Shown: piece by piece, positions 43,252 to 50,611 of the stretch
Position numbering within the stretch: position 1 is the stretch's first letter
Layout: each line of letters begins with the position of its first letter
Assembly: GCA_041500225.1 (NCBI GenBank)
Contig: JBGQLV010000001.1
Location: 1-64,000, forward strand
From: 0-14-3-00-41-53 sp041500225
Lineage (GTDB): Bacteria; Nitrospirota; Thermodesulfovibrionia; Thermodesulfovibrionales; SM23-35
Reading direction: 5' to 3'
DNA length: 64,000 nucleotides
Program-made: the position numbers and the translations under genes
The notes under the pieces: model-generated
Told to the model about the DNA's origin: nothing
What the model saw: the letters and a program-made list of their open reading frames with translations, nothing else
The model's database searches: none

Positions 43252-43606
43252 GTCATTCTCCGGCTTGACCGGGGAATCCAGACTTATATGGAAAAGAATT
43301 TTTACGTTTACATATTGGCGAGTCGGCGAAATGGTACTTAATATGTTGGAGTCACCTCTGATTTGATAAAGCGGGTATGGGAACACAAGAATAAATTAGC
43401 GGAAGGGTTTACAGAACAATATGATGTAAACAAACTTGTCTATTATGAGCATTTTCTGGACGCCGAGAATGCCATCAGAAGAGAAAAAAGGTTAAAGAAA
43501 TACAATCGCAAATGGAAAACTGACCTTATTGAAAAGGCAAATCCGGAATGGAAAGATATGTATGAAGATTTAATATCTGGATTCCCCGATCAAGTCGGGG
43601 AATGAC
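43252..43606. mobile_element. GIY-YIG cassette bracketed by inverted GTCATTCC-type repeats
   Basis: The left arm begins GTCATTCTCCGGCTTGACCG (43252) and runs to AATCCAG (43282). The right arm is its inverted copy, CTGGATTCCCCGATCAAGTC to GGAATGAC (43577-43606). The GIY-YIG frame lies between them and its last codons are part of the right arm. The same arm pairs occur without a gene at 1699, 34381 and 39849. Confidence 0.6.
43288..43605 (+). pseudogene. GIY-YIG nuclease family gene with one in-frame stop
   Basis: From ATG 43288 the frame reads MEKNFYVYILASRRNGT, then TAA (43339-43341), then YVGVTSDLIKRVWEHKNK to the end. The intact family reads GTLY(V/I)GVTS, so the TAA stands for the usual Leu (TTA to TAA). 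The remaining 80 codons are intact: YDVNKLVYYEHF, the RREKRLKKYNR segment and NPEWKDMYED. The product would be a small YhbQ-like single-domain GIY-YIG protein of 105 residues. Translation from an internal start would lack the GIY-YIG strands, so it is probably inactive. Confidence 0.8.
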
Positions 43607-43660
43607 TTGATTTGTTACAAGAATGACCAGCACTCTTACGCGAAGAGCACGATTCCGATT

Positions 43661-44266
43661 ATGAAAACAAATCATGTAGTGTGGGATGACAGATATGTAA
43701 AAAGGGCAGAGAGAAACCGCCTAAATAATCACAAGAGCGGGCTCGTGTGGTTTACCGGACTTTCTGCCTCTGGAAAATCCACTATTGCCCATTGTGTGGA
43801 GAGAGAGTTATTCAGCAGAGGTATACACACCTATGTCTTTGATGGCGATAATGTCCGTCATGGGCTCAATAGTAATCTTGGATTTAGCCGGGAGGACAGA
43901 AGAGAAAACCTCCGCAGAATTGCTGAACTTTCAAAGCTCTTTGTTGATGCAGGAATACTTGTCTTTGCAGCATTCATATCACCTTACAGGGAGGACAGGG
44001 AATATATAAGGAAGCGATTTGATGGAGATAATTTTCTGGAGATATATGTGAAATGTTCTGTCGAAGAATGCGAAAGACGTGATCCAAAAGGTCAATATAA
44101 GAAGGCAAGGGCAGGGATAATTAAAGAGTATACAGGTGTCTCTTCACCTTATGAAGAACCGGAAAACCCTGATCTGATTTTAGATACGGAAAGATTTGAT
44201 ATCGAAACCTCGATTAAAAAAGTCCTTGCCCTCCTTAATGGAAAAAAATTCGTTTCCTTCAAATAG
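43661..44266 (+). CDS. cysC: Adenylylsulfate kinase CysC
   Basis: A 201-residue APS kinase that makes PAPS from adenylylsulfate and ATP. The start at ATG 43661 gives MKTNHVVWDDRYVKRAERNR; an earlier in-frame start at 43607 lies in the repeat arm. The P-loop GLSASGKST is near residues 31-39, DGDNVRHGLNSNLGFSREDR near 63-82, and the lid FISPYREDRE near 107 follow. It is close to the usual length of about 200. PAPS could serve sulfation of the glycan, but no sulfotransferase is visible in this window. Confidence 0.93.
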   Translation: MKTNHVVWDDRYVKRAERNRLNNHKSGLVWFTGLSASGKSTIAHCVERELFSRGIHTYVFDGDNVRHGLNSNLGFSREDRRENLRRIAELSKLFVDAGILVFAAFISPYREDREYIRKRFDGDNFLEIYVKCSVEECERRDPKGQYKKARAGIIKEYTGVSSPYEEPENPDLILDTERFDIETSIKKVLALLNGKKFVSFK

Positions 44267-44267
44267 T

Positions 44268-44400
44268 AAATTGATAACTCAACACCTAACACTTAACACT
44301 TTACATTATGTAAACGCTACGATTCACGCTTCACAGTTTATTCTCTGCGCTATGCGCTTTGCGCTGTGCGCCTTGCCCTATGCGCTATGCACTTTGTAAC
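44268..44400. repeat. Long period-7 array between cysC and wzm
   Basis: The first half reads CACCTAA, CACTTAA, CACTTTA, CATTATG; the second half CTCTGCG, CTATGCG, CTTTGCG, CTGTGCG, CCTTGCC, CTATGCG, CTATGCA, CTTTGTA (44342-44397). The 7-nt register is kept while the unit changes. It fills nearly the whole intergenic space. Confidence 0.85.
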
Positions 44401-44424
44401 AATCGCCTTTAATTTTTAACCGTT

Positions 44425-45282
44425 ATGCCTAAAGGACAAGACACTCAGCAGTGGACATCAATCATCAGACCTGTCTCGGGCTGGTTCGACATCCATCTCG
44501 GTGAACTCTGGCGATATCGTGACCTGGTCATGCTTTTTGTCAGGAGGGATTTTGTGGCTGTATACAAACAGACCATACTCGGCCCTCTCTGGTTCCTTTT
44601 TCAACCACTCTTTACCACGCTGGTATTTACTGTAGTTTTTGGCAGGATTGCAAAACTCTCAACAGACGGACTGCCTCAAATTCTCTTTTATTTGTCTGGA
44701 ATCGTGGCCTGGAATTATTTTTCAGGTTGTCTGAATAAAACTTCAGATACATTTGTTGCCAATGCCGGGATATTCGGAAAAGTCTGGTTCCCAAGGCTTG
44801 CTGTCCCGATCTCGATTGTCATCAGCAGCCTCATCACTTTTGCAATTCAGTTTTTATTGTTTATGGGATTTTGGTTTTACTTTTTCATAAACGGTTCAAC
44901 TATCAACCCTCAACCTTTAATCATGCTTTTACCATTCCTCATAGTCCAGATGGCTGCGTTAGGGCTTGGCTGTGGCATCATAATTTCATCATTGACAACA
45001 AAGTATCGTGACCTGACGCAGCTCGTCGGCTTCGGTGTTCAGCTCTGGATGTTCGCAACTCCCATTGTTTATCCAACCTCGCAGATACCTGAACGATTCC
45101 AGTGGATCATCGCCCTGAACCCCATGTCACCAATCATCGAAGTCTTCCGATATTCATTTCTGGGTGCAGGAACCATCAACCCTTCGCATATTGCCTTGAG
45201 CGTTTTGACTACGATGGTCATACTGTTCATCGGCATCATTTTGTTTAGCCGTGTTGAAAAAAGCTTCATGGACACCGTTTGA
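44425..45282 (+). CDS. wzm: ABC-2 type polysaccharide exporter permease (Wzm)
   Basis: A 285-residue membrane protein with six spans. The N-terminal SGWFDIHLGELWRYRDLVML, then RRDFVAVYKQTILGPLWFLFQP, is the hallmark of O-antigen/teichoic-acid exporter permeases. It pairs with the ATPase at 45973 to carry a completed lipid-linked glycan across the inner membrane. It is separated from that ATPase by period-7 arrays and an IVS-type gene. A truncated second wzm lies at 48415. Confidence 0.93.
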   Translation: MPKGQDTQQWTSIIRPVSGWFDIHLGELWRYRDLVMLFVRRDFVAVYKQTILGPLWFLFQPLFTTLVFTVVFGRIAKLSTDGLPQILFYLSGIVAWNYFSGCLNKTSDTFVANAGIFGKVWFPRLAVPISIVISSLITFAIQFLLFMGFWFYFFINGSTINPQPLIMLLPFLIVQMAALGLGCGIIISSLTTKYRDLTQLVGFGVQLWMFATPIVYPTSQIPERFQWIIALNPMSPIIEVFRYSFLGAGTINPSHIALSVLTTMVILFIGIILFSRVEKSFMDTV

Positions 45283-45283
45283 A

Positions 45284-45452
45284 GCGCAAGCTTTAGGCAT
45301 AGCGCACAGCGCAGAGTGCATAGAGTAAAGAATACAAACAATGCAGAGAGCTAAATACATAAAGCCGAGAGCTAAGGAAAAGATTGCAAAGAGGACTGAG
45401 CATATTATATACCTTCGTTACACTCTGCTCTATGCCCTTTGCGCTATGCTTT
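45284..45452. repeat. Period-7 arrays in both orientations between wzm and the IVS-type gene
   Basis: At 45296-45345 the units read GGCATAG, CGCACAG, CGCAGAG, TGCATAG, the reverse complement of the CTATGCG type. At 45423-45450 they read CTCTGCT, CTATGCC, CTTTGCG, CTATGCT in the forward sense. The two could pair in RNA. Confidence 0.75.
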
Positions 45453-45455
45453 CCC

Positions 45456-45815
45456 ATGGTTAAATTTAGATTTCAGGACTTGGAGATATGGCAATTGGCA
45501 ATAGAGATAGCTGATGAACTTTTTGATATTGCTGATGAACTTGAACGAAAGCGATTATATCGATTTGCAGAACAACTCAGAGCTGCTGGAATGAGCATGT
45601 CTAATAATATTGCCGAAGGCAGTGGATCAAGTTCCAAAAGAGAATTTCATCAGTTTCTAAATATTGCACGTCGGTCAACTTTCGAAAATGCCAACATTTT
45701 GATACTTCTGAATAGGCGAAAACTTATAACTGATAGCAGCCTGGAAATGCTTCATGAAAAACTCGATCATCTATGCAGAAAAATCACCAACTTCCAAAAG
45801 TCGTTACACAGATGA
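45456..45815 (+). CDS. Four-helix-bundle protein (23S rRNA IVS-type / S23 family)
   Basis: A 119-residue protein starting at ATG 45456 (MVKFRFQDLEIWQLAIEIAD). The RFAEQLRAAGMSMSNNIAEG motif and FHQFLNIARRSTFENAN are the family signatures. These small helical-bundle proteins, first seen in intervening sequences of 23S rRNA, are often found as solitary genes in glycan and repeat-rich regions of diverse bacteria; their role is unknown. It is flanked on both sides by period-7 arrays. A longer frame beginning at 45384 merely reads the upstream array. Confidence 0.82.
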   Translation: MVKFRFQDLEIWQLAIEIADELFDIADELERKRLYRFAEQLRAAGMSMSNNIAEGSGSSSKREFHQFLNIARRSTFENANILILLNRRKLITDSSLEMLHEKLDHLCRKITNFQKSLHR

Positions 45816-45819
45816 GACG

Positions 45820-46025
45820 TTATTCGCTATGCGTTGTTGCCGTTACGCTATGCGAAGTTGCCGTTGCGAAGTTGCCCTATGCGCTATGCACCGTTTGGAG
45901 TTCGCTTTGCGATGTACGCTATGCGCTATGCGACTAACTTTTAACCTTTAACCTTTCACTAATCACGAAGTCGTGAGCGATAACATTTCAACAGTTCAAC
46001 GCTTCAACCATTCAACGTCCTCTGA
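45820..46025. repeat. Period-7 array running into the start of the Wzt-like gene
   Basis: Units such as CTATGCG, TTGTTGC, CGTTACG, CTATGCG, AAGTTGC, CGTTGCG (45828 on), then AACCTTT/AACCTTT, then AACGCTT, CAACCAT, TCAACGT. It covers the GTG start at 45973 and encodes residues 4-17 of the ATPase. Confidence 0.75.
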
Positions 46026-46866
46026 TGTCGTTATAAGTGTAGAGGGCCTCTGGAAACAGTACCGGTACGGCACCATCAGCCATGCTTCTCTGCGCAAGGA
46101 CATACAGAGCTGGTGGGCAAGGGTGCGCGGCAAAGAAGACCCGAATTTGCCTGTTGACTATGAGCAAAGCGCAAAGCGCAAAGCGAATAGTTCTGACGCT
46201 ATGCTCTCTGCCCCGGGCGCTATGCACGAAGGAGATGATCGTTTCTGGGCCCTCCAGGATATCTCTTTCGAGGTGAAACAAGGTGAGGTTCTCGGAATTA
46301 TTGGCCGTAACGGAGCAGGCAAGTCAACGTTACTGAAGATTATGTCGAAGGTAACTACTCCGACAAAAGGTCAAGTGAAAATCAAAGGACGTGTAGCGAG
46401 TCTGCTTGAAGTTGGAACCGGATTTCATCCCGAATTGACCGGTAGAGAAAATATTTTTTTAAACGGGGCGATACTCGGGATGACGAAAGAGGAGATCAGG
46501 AAAAAATTCGACGAGATCGTCGCTTTTGCAGAAGTCGAAAAGTTCATAGACACTCCGGTAAAGCGATATTCTTCAGGTATGTATGTGAGACTGGCTTTTG
46601 CGGTTGCGGCTCATCTTGAAACGGAAATTATGGTAGTGGACGAGGTATTAGCCGTTGGGGATGAGGCATTTCAGAAGAAATGCCTCGGAAAAATGGAAGA
46701 TATAGCTCAAGCTGGTAGAACAGTGCTTTTTGTGAGTCACAACATGGCAGCAATTTCAAGAATGACAGAAAGATGTGTTGTAATGGATTCAGGCTCAATT
46801 AGCTTTAACGGGGCAACCGGGGAGTCCATTGAGTATTATATTAGTGAAAAAAGTGAAGCTCCTTAA
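45973..46866 (+). CDS. wzt: ABC polysaccharide exporter ATPase (Wzt/TagH-like) with repeat-derived segments
   Basis: A 297-residue ATPase. Walker A is GRNGAGKST near residue 112, the ABC signature YSSGM near 196, and Walker B IMVVDEVLAVGD near 217-228; the H-loop SHNMAA follows. It ends soon after the nucleotide-binding domain, so it lacks the carbohydrate-binding domain of long Wzt proteins. The first 17 residues and a segment near residues 62-84 (QSAKRKANSS, AMLSAPGAMH) are encoded by period-7 repeats (GCAAAGC and GCTATGC types). The second lies between the first strand and the LQDISFEVKQGE strand, where relatives have a short loop. It partners the permease at 44425. The start is GTG. Confidence 0.9.
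   Translation: MSDNISTVQRFNHSTSSDVVISVEGLWKQYRYGTISHASLRKDIQSWWARVRGKEDPNLPVDYEQSAKRKANSSDAMLSAPGAMHEGDDRFWALQDISFEVKQGEVLGIIGRNGAGKSTLLKIMSKVTTPTKGQVKIKGRVASLLEVGTGFHPELTGRENIFLNGAILGMTKEEIRKKFDEIVAFAEVEKFIDTPVKRYSSGMYVRLAFAVAAHLETEIMVVDEVLAVGDEAFQKKCLGKMEDIAQAGRTVLFVSHNMAAISRMTERCVVMDSGSISFNGATGESIEYYISEKSEAP
46160..46230. repeat. Period-7 insertion inside the Wzt-like coding sequence
   Basis: GAGCAAA-GCGCAAA-GCGCAAA-GCGAATA, then GCTATGC, TCTCTGC, CCCGGGC, GCTATGC in inverted sense. The arms (GCGCAAAGCG and CGCTATGC types) are related to those flanking the gene, and the reading frame stays open. Confidence 0.75.
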
Positions 46867-46870
46867 ACAG

Positions 46871-46990
46871 GCCTGGGTATCAAAAGATGAATGGTTTGTA
46901 AGCTTGATAGCTTATGTGAGAACCAACGTCCCCAAAAGTCTTAACGTTTTCGATTTCGGTGGCTCCTTCCAATCCGAAGGAATAACTTGA
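46871..46990 (+). pseudogene. Possible remnant of a TIGR04325-type methyltransferase gene
   Basis: A 39-codon open stretch, without start codon, reads AWVSKDEWFVSLIAYVRTNV then PKSLNVFDFGGSFQSEG. The VFDFGGSF part resembles the SAM-binding LDFGGxLG motif of the TIGR04325 family, preceded by its typical helix. It starts 4 nt after the wzt stop and ends where a period-7 array begins. The assignment is tentative. Confidence 0.4.
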
Positions 46991-47041
46991 TAAACCAAAT
47001 AAACCGGTACGCCATGTGCTATACGCTATACGCTATACGAT
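46991..47041. repeat. Period-7 array upstream of the UDP-sugar dehydrogenase gene
   Basis: Units TAAACCA/AATAAAC lead into ACGCCAT, GTGCTAT, ACGCTAT, ACGCTAT, ACGATGT. It is the same type as the CTATGCG arrays. Confidence 0.7.
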
Positions 47042-47062
47042 GTTATACTTTAAAGAGAAAAT

Positions 47063-48370
47063 ATGGACCTGATTAAAAGAATCAAATCACGAGAGGCTAA
47101 GGTCGGCATCATTGGTCTCGGTTATGTCGGACTGCCTCTTGTCATCGAATACTGCAAAGCAGGCTTTAAAGTGACAGGTTTTGACGTTGATCCTGTAAAG
47201 GTAGAAACCCTCCAGCAGGGTAAGAGTTACATTAAACACATCGACTCTTCACACATTATGCCTTACGCCTCACGCTTTACGCCAACCAACGACTTTAGTC
47301 GGTTGTCGGATATGGACTGTATCATCCTGTGCGTGCCTACTCCGCTCGACAAAAACAGGGAGCCCGACCTGTCTTACGTATTCAGTACAACCGGGACAGT
47401 CGCTCAGTACCTGCGCAGAGGACAGCTCATCGTACTTGAATCTACGACCTATCCGGGTACCACCGATGAGGACATGCGGAAGATCCTTGAACGGAGGGGT
47501 CTTAAAGCAGGGAAGGATTTCTTTCTTGCATATTCACCTGAACGTGAGGATCCCAACAACAAAGAGTTTTCAATCAGGAGTATTCCCAAGGTTGTTGGCG
47601 GGTATACAGGGAAATGCCGGGTTGCTGCTAAAGCCCTCTATGATTCAATTGTCGAAAAGACAGTTCCCGTTTCTTCCACAAAGGTTGCTGAAGCAACAAA
47701 GCTCCTCGAAAATATCTACCGCTCGGTGAATATTGCGCTGGTGAATGAAATGAAAATACTCTTTGAACGGATGGGGATTGACGTCTGGGAGGTCATTGAG
47801 GCATCGAAAACCAAGCCCTTTGGTTTCCAGGCTTTCTATCCCGGACCCGGACTCGGTGGCCACTGCATCCCGGTCGACCCCTTCTATCTCACATGGAAGG
47901 CGAGGGAATACGATTTCCGGACGCGGTTCATTGAACTCGCTGGTGAGATCAACACAAATATGCCATATCATGTGGTACAGAATGTGGAACTGGTTCTGAA
48001 CAGATTCAAAAAAGCCTTGAATGGTTCGAAGATTCTCATCCTCGGGGTGGCTTACAAGAAAGACGTCGACGACCAGAGGGAATCCCCTGCGCTACGCATC
48101 ATGCAGATTCTGAGGGGCTATGGTGCAAAGGTGCAGTACCACGACCCCCATGTGCCTGTTTGCCAAGGCCACAGGCACTACCCTGACATCGACATGAAAT
48201 CCGTGAAGCTGACAAAAGAAGTCCTGAAAAATTCCGACCTCGTGCTTCTTGTCACCGACCATACTGCATTCGATTATGCTTTCATCGAAAAATATGCAAA
48301 ATGCGTTGTTGATACACGTAATGCATTCAGGAAGAATGGGATTAATAGCAGGAAGATATTCAGGGCATAA
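47063..48370 (+). CDS. wbpA: UDP-N-acetylglucosamine 6-dehydrogenase-type nucleotide sugar dehydrogenase (WbpA-like)
   Basis: A 435-residue NAD-dependent enzyme that oxidises a UDP-sugar at C6 to a uronic acid. The Rossmann motif GIIGLGYVGLPL is near residues 16-27, the substrate segment ESTTYPGTTDE near 132, and the catalytic Cys is in GPGLGGHCIPVDPFYL near 270. FYPGPGLGGHCIPVDP favours the WbpA/WbpO (UDP-HexNAc) branch over UDP-glucose dehydrogenase. Length is normal. Its start follows a period-7 array; GAGAAAAT precedes the ATG. Confidence 0.88.
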   Translation: MDLIKRIKSREAKVGIIGLGYVGLPLVIEYCKAGFKVTGFDVDPVKVETLQQGKSYIKHIDSSHIMPYASRFTPTNDFSRLSDMDCIILCVPTPLDKNREPDLSYVFSTTGTVAQYLRRGQLIVLESTTYPGTTDEDMRKILERRGLKAGKDFFLAYSPEREDPNNKEFSIRSIPKVVGGYTGKCRVAAKALYDSIVEKTVPVSSTKVAEATKLLENIYRSVNIALVNEMKILFERMGIDVWEVIEASKTKPFGFQAFYPGPGLGGHCIPVDPFYLTWKAREYDFRTRFIELAGEINTNMPYHVVQNVELVLNRFKKALNGSKILILGVAYKKDVDDQRESPALRIMQILRGYGAKVQYHDPHVPVCQGHRHYPDIDMKSVKLTKEVLKNSDLVLLVTDHTAFDYAFIEKYAKCVVDTRNAFRKNGINSRKIFRA

Positions 48371-48414
48371 CGCTTGTTCGCTTGTGAAGTTGAGACGCGA
48401 CCCCTATCAAAATT

Positions 48415-48741
48415 ATGAATAATAATCAAACAATAAATTATCTGCGTATTAAACCATCTCGAGGTTGGGTTTCACTTAAACTAAAAGAACTTTGGGGATA
48501 TAGAGAACTGCTTTATTTTCTTACATGGCGGGATGTTAAAGTCAGATATAAACAGACAGTAATAGGCGCTGCGTGGGCTATTATTATCTTGTCCGCATCA
48601 AGGACGTTATTCTTCGTCACGGCAAGAGACTTATGGCTTTGTTTCGGCAAGACGCCTCCGCTGTTACACGGGCGCAATAAGAAGCGCAGGGATATACTCT
48701 TGCTGACTGGCTCGCATCGAAATAATTTGGGCATAAGGTAG
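48415..48741 (+). pseudogene. Truncated second Wzm-like permease gene fused to unrelated sequence
   Basis: The first 60 codons (RGWVSLKLKELWGYRELLYF, TWRDVKVRYKQTVIGAAWAI) match the N-terminus of ABC-2 exporter permeases, in line with residues 15-60 of the wzm at 44425. From about 48590 the similarity stops abruptly, and the frame runs through unrelated sequence to 48741. The five remaining spans are absent. This looks like the left half of an exporter gene lost in a recombination that brought in the higher-GC block that follows. Confidence 0.75.
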
Positions 48742-48771
48742 AATAAATATTTCAGTTTAAGGAGAATACAC

Positions 48772-49491
48772 GTGAAATTACTGGGCACACTTAAATCCCA
48801 ACTTCGACGCGTCAAACGCATTATCCTCATCTTGGTAAATAGTCGGCTCTACTATCGTCTGCGCTGGGGGTTATATAGGTACATCGCCTATGCACATCGA
48901 ATCCAAGGTTGGACAGTAGGCAACGAGATGATTGCACTGGCGCATGCCAGCTACCAGCTGCCCTCGGATGCGGTTATTGTTGAAATCGGCACGTTTCTGG
49001 GCAGATCGGCGGTGTTGTTAGCTGGCGCACGAAAGCTACGTGGCAGCGGGAAAGTTCATTGCGTAGATCCATTCAATGCCTCCGGTGATGCTGTTTCAGT
49101 ACCTTTTTACCGCGCTATCGTTGGCGCGCAGCAAGAATCCCAGCGACAACGGTTTGATCAGAATATTCATCGCGCTGGCCTGACGCAGTGGGTGCAAGTT
49201 CACCAAGACACTGCGGAGACGATCGGGGCCAGTTGGTCAGAGCCCATTGATATGCTCTTTCTAGATGGGGACCAATCGCCCAAAGGCGTTCGCGCAGCCT
49301 ACGAACAATGGTCGCCATGGCTTAAAGTGGGAGGGATATTAGCGGTGCACAATTCATCGGAGCGTATCTACGCCGAAGGGCATGATGGTCACCACCGCTT
49401 GGTTGTAGAAACGGTGCGCCCACCCCAGTATGCAGATATTGTCAGCGTTGAGACCACCACGTTTGCACGTAAAATAATGGAGATACCGTAA
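48772..49491 (+). CDS. Class I SAM-dependent methyltransferase (Methyltransf_24-like)
   Basis: A 239-residue protein, start GTG 48772 with AAGGAGAAT upstream. A basic, hydrophobic N-terminal segment is followed by the SAM fold: motif I VIVEIGTFLGRSAVLLAG near residue 68, the acidic loop HCVDPFNASGD near 100, and IDMLFLDGDQS near 160 with the following VGGILAVHNSS. It belongs to the Methyltransf_24 type common in glycan clusters, probably O-methylating a sugar. The GC content from here to about 53.6 kb is visibly higher than in the flanks, suggesting transfer. Confidence 0.8.
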   Translation: MKLLGTLKSQLRRVKRIILILVNSRLYYRLRWGLYRYIAYAHRIQGWTVGNEMIALAHASYQLPSDAVIVEIGTFLGRSAVLLAGARKLRGSGKVHCVDPFNASGDAVSVPFYRAIVGAQQESQRQRFDQNIHRAGLTQWVQVHQDTAETIGASWSEPIDMLFLDGDQSPKGVRAAYEQWSPWLKVGGILAVHNSSERIYAEGHDGHHRLVVETVRPPQYADIVSVETTTFARKIMEIP

Positions 49492-49675
49492 GTCTAATTG
49501 ATTCATCCTCCGCTAATATCCAGATCGCAGGGAAATAAACAAGGAGCTCCTATAGACCTGACCCTGTTGTGTGTGTGCAACAGGTCATCGGCGGAACGAT
49601 CCGTCGCGGGGTCATCGAGGGTGTCTGATTTGGTGTCTATAAATAACAGAACAAAGATAAGGGGGGTATTAAGCC

Positions 49676-50611
49676 ATGCCAGAAATAAGTTACTTTAAAC
49701 ATCCGCAGGCCCTTGTTGAATCGTCAGAAATCGGTAAGGGCACCCGCATCTGGGCATTTTCCCATATTCTTCCTGGTGCGATCATCGGGAGCGACTGCAA
49801 TATCTGCGATCATGTCTTTATTGAAAACGATGTCATCATCGGCGACCGGGTCACAATCAAATGCGGAGTACAAATATGGGATGGTCTCAGGATTGAGAAC
49901 AATGTATTTATCGGTCCAAATGCGACATTCACAAACGATAAATTTCCACAGAGCAAGCAATATCCGACTGAATTTGCCAAAACTACAATCCGTGAGGGGG
50001 CATCAATCGGTGCGAACGCAACGATCCGTGCTGATATAACGATTGGAAAAACTTCAATAGTTGAAGCCGGGGCCGTAGTCACGAAAGATGTGCCATCCAA
50101 CGCGATAGTGACTGGAAATCCAGCCCACATTATCGGTTATGTCTCGACAGTGACCCATGCTGTGACCCAAGTTCAAGTGCCGATTGCCCGTGATCTGAGC
50201 CATGTTTCTGGAGTTAGACTTATTGAACTCCCGCTTATTCCAGACCTTCGTGGTTCGCTCTCTTTTGCAGAAGTAGGTCAAAAATTACCTTTTGAGCCGA
50301 AACGATATTTTATAGTATTCGATGTTACCAGCAAAGAGGTGCGCGGTGAACATGCTCATCGCCGGTTACATCAATTTCTGGTTTGTATCAAAGGAAGCTG
50401 TTCAATAGTCGTTGACGATGGGAAAAGCAGGGAAGAAATTGAGCTCGATCGGCCAAATATAGGCATCTACATTCCGCCAATGATCTGGGCAATTCAGTAC
50501 AAATACACGCCTGACGCAGTGCTGCTGGCGCTGGTGTCGGATACGTATGACCCAGCTGATTACATCCGCGATTATGACGAATTCCTTGTTCAAGTAAATG
50601 AACGATTATGA
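49676..50611 (+). CDS. Fusion of hexapeptide N-acetyltransferase (FdtC-like) and dTDP-sugar 3,4-ketoisomerase (FdtA/WxcM-like)
   Basis: A 311-residue two-domain protein. Residues 1-155 form a left-handed beta-helix acyltransferase (IGKGTRIWAFSHILPGAIIG, IENNVFIGPNATFTND, ending VTGNPAHIIGYV). Residues 175-311 form a cupin of the FdtA/QdtA sugar isomerase family (IPDLRGSLSFAEVGQKLPF, RGEHAHRRLHQFLVCIKGS, YIPPMIWAIQY). With the aminotransferase next door it gives the enzymes for dTDP-3-acetamido-3,6-dideoxyhexose (Fuc3NAc or Qui3NAc), starting from the RmlA/RmlB product. WxcM in Xanthomonas is a similar fusion. A GGGGGG run lies before the ATG. The stop overlaps the next gene by 4 nt. Confidence 0.88.
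   Translation: MPEISYFKHPQALVESSEIGKGTRIWAFSHILPGAIIGSDCNICDHVFIENDVIIGDRVTIKCGVQIWDGLRIENNVFIGPNATFTNDKFPQSKQYPTEFAKTTIREGASIGANATIRADITIGKTSIVEAGAVVTKDVPSNAIVTGNPAHIIGYVSTVTHAVTQVQVPIARDLSHVSGVRLIELPLIPDLRGSLSFAEVGQKLPFEPKRYFIVFDVTSKEVRGEHAHRRLHQFLVCIKGSCSIVVDDGKSREEIELDRPNIGIYIPPMIWAIQYKYTPDAVLLALVSDTYDPADYIRDYDEFLVQVNERL

Noticed and set aside
39276..47041. CRISPR array as an explanation for the repeat tracts at 39-47 kb
   Set aside because: The repeats have a period of 6, 7 or 69 bp without unique spacers, and no cas gene is present.
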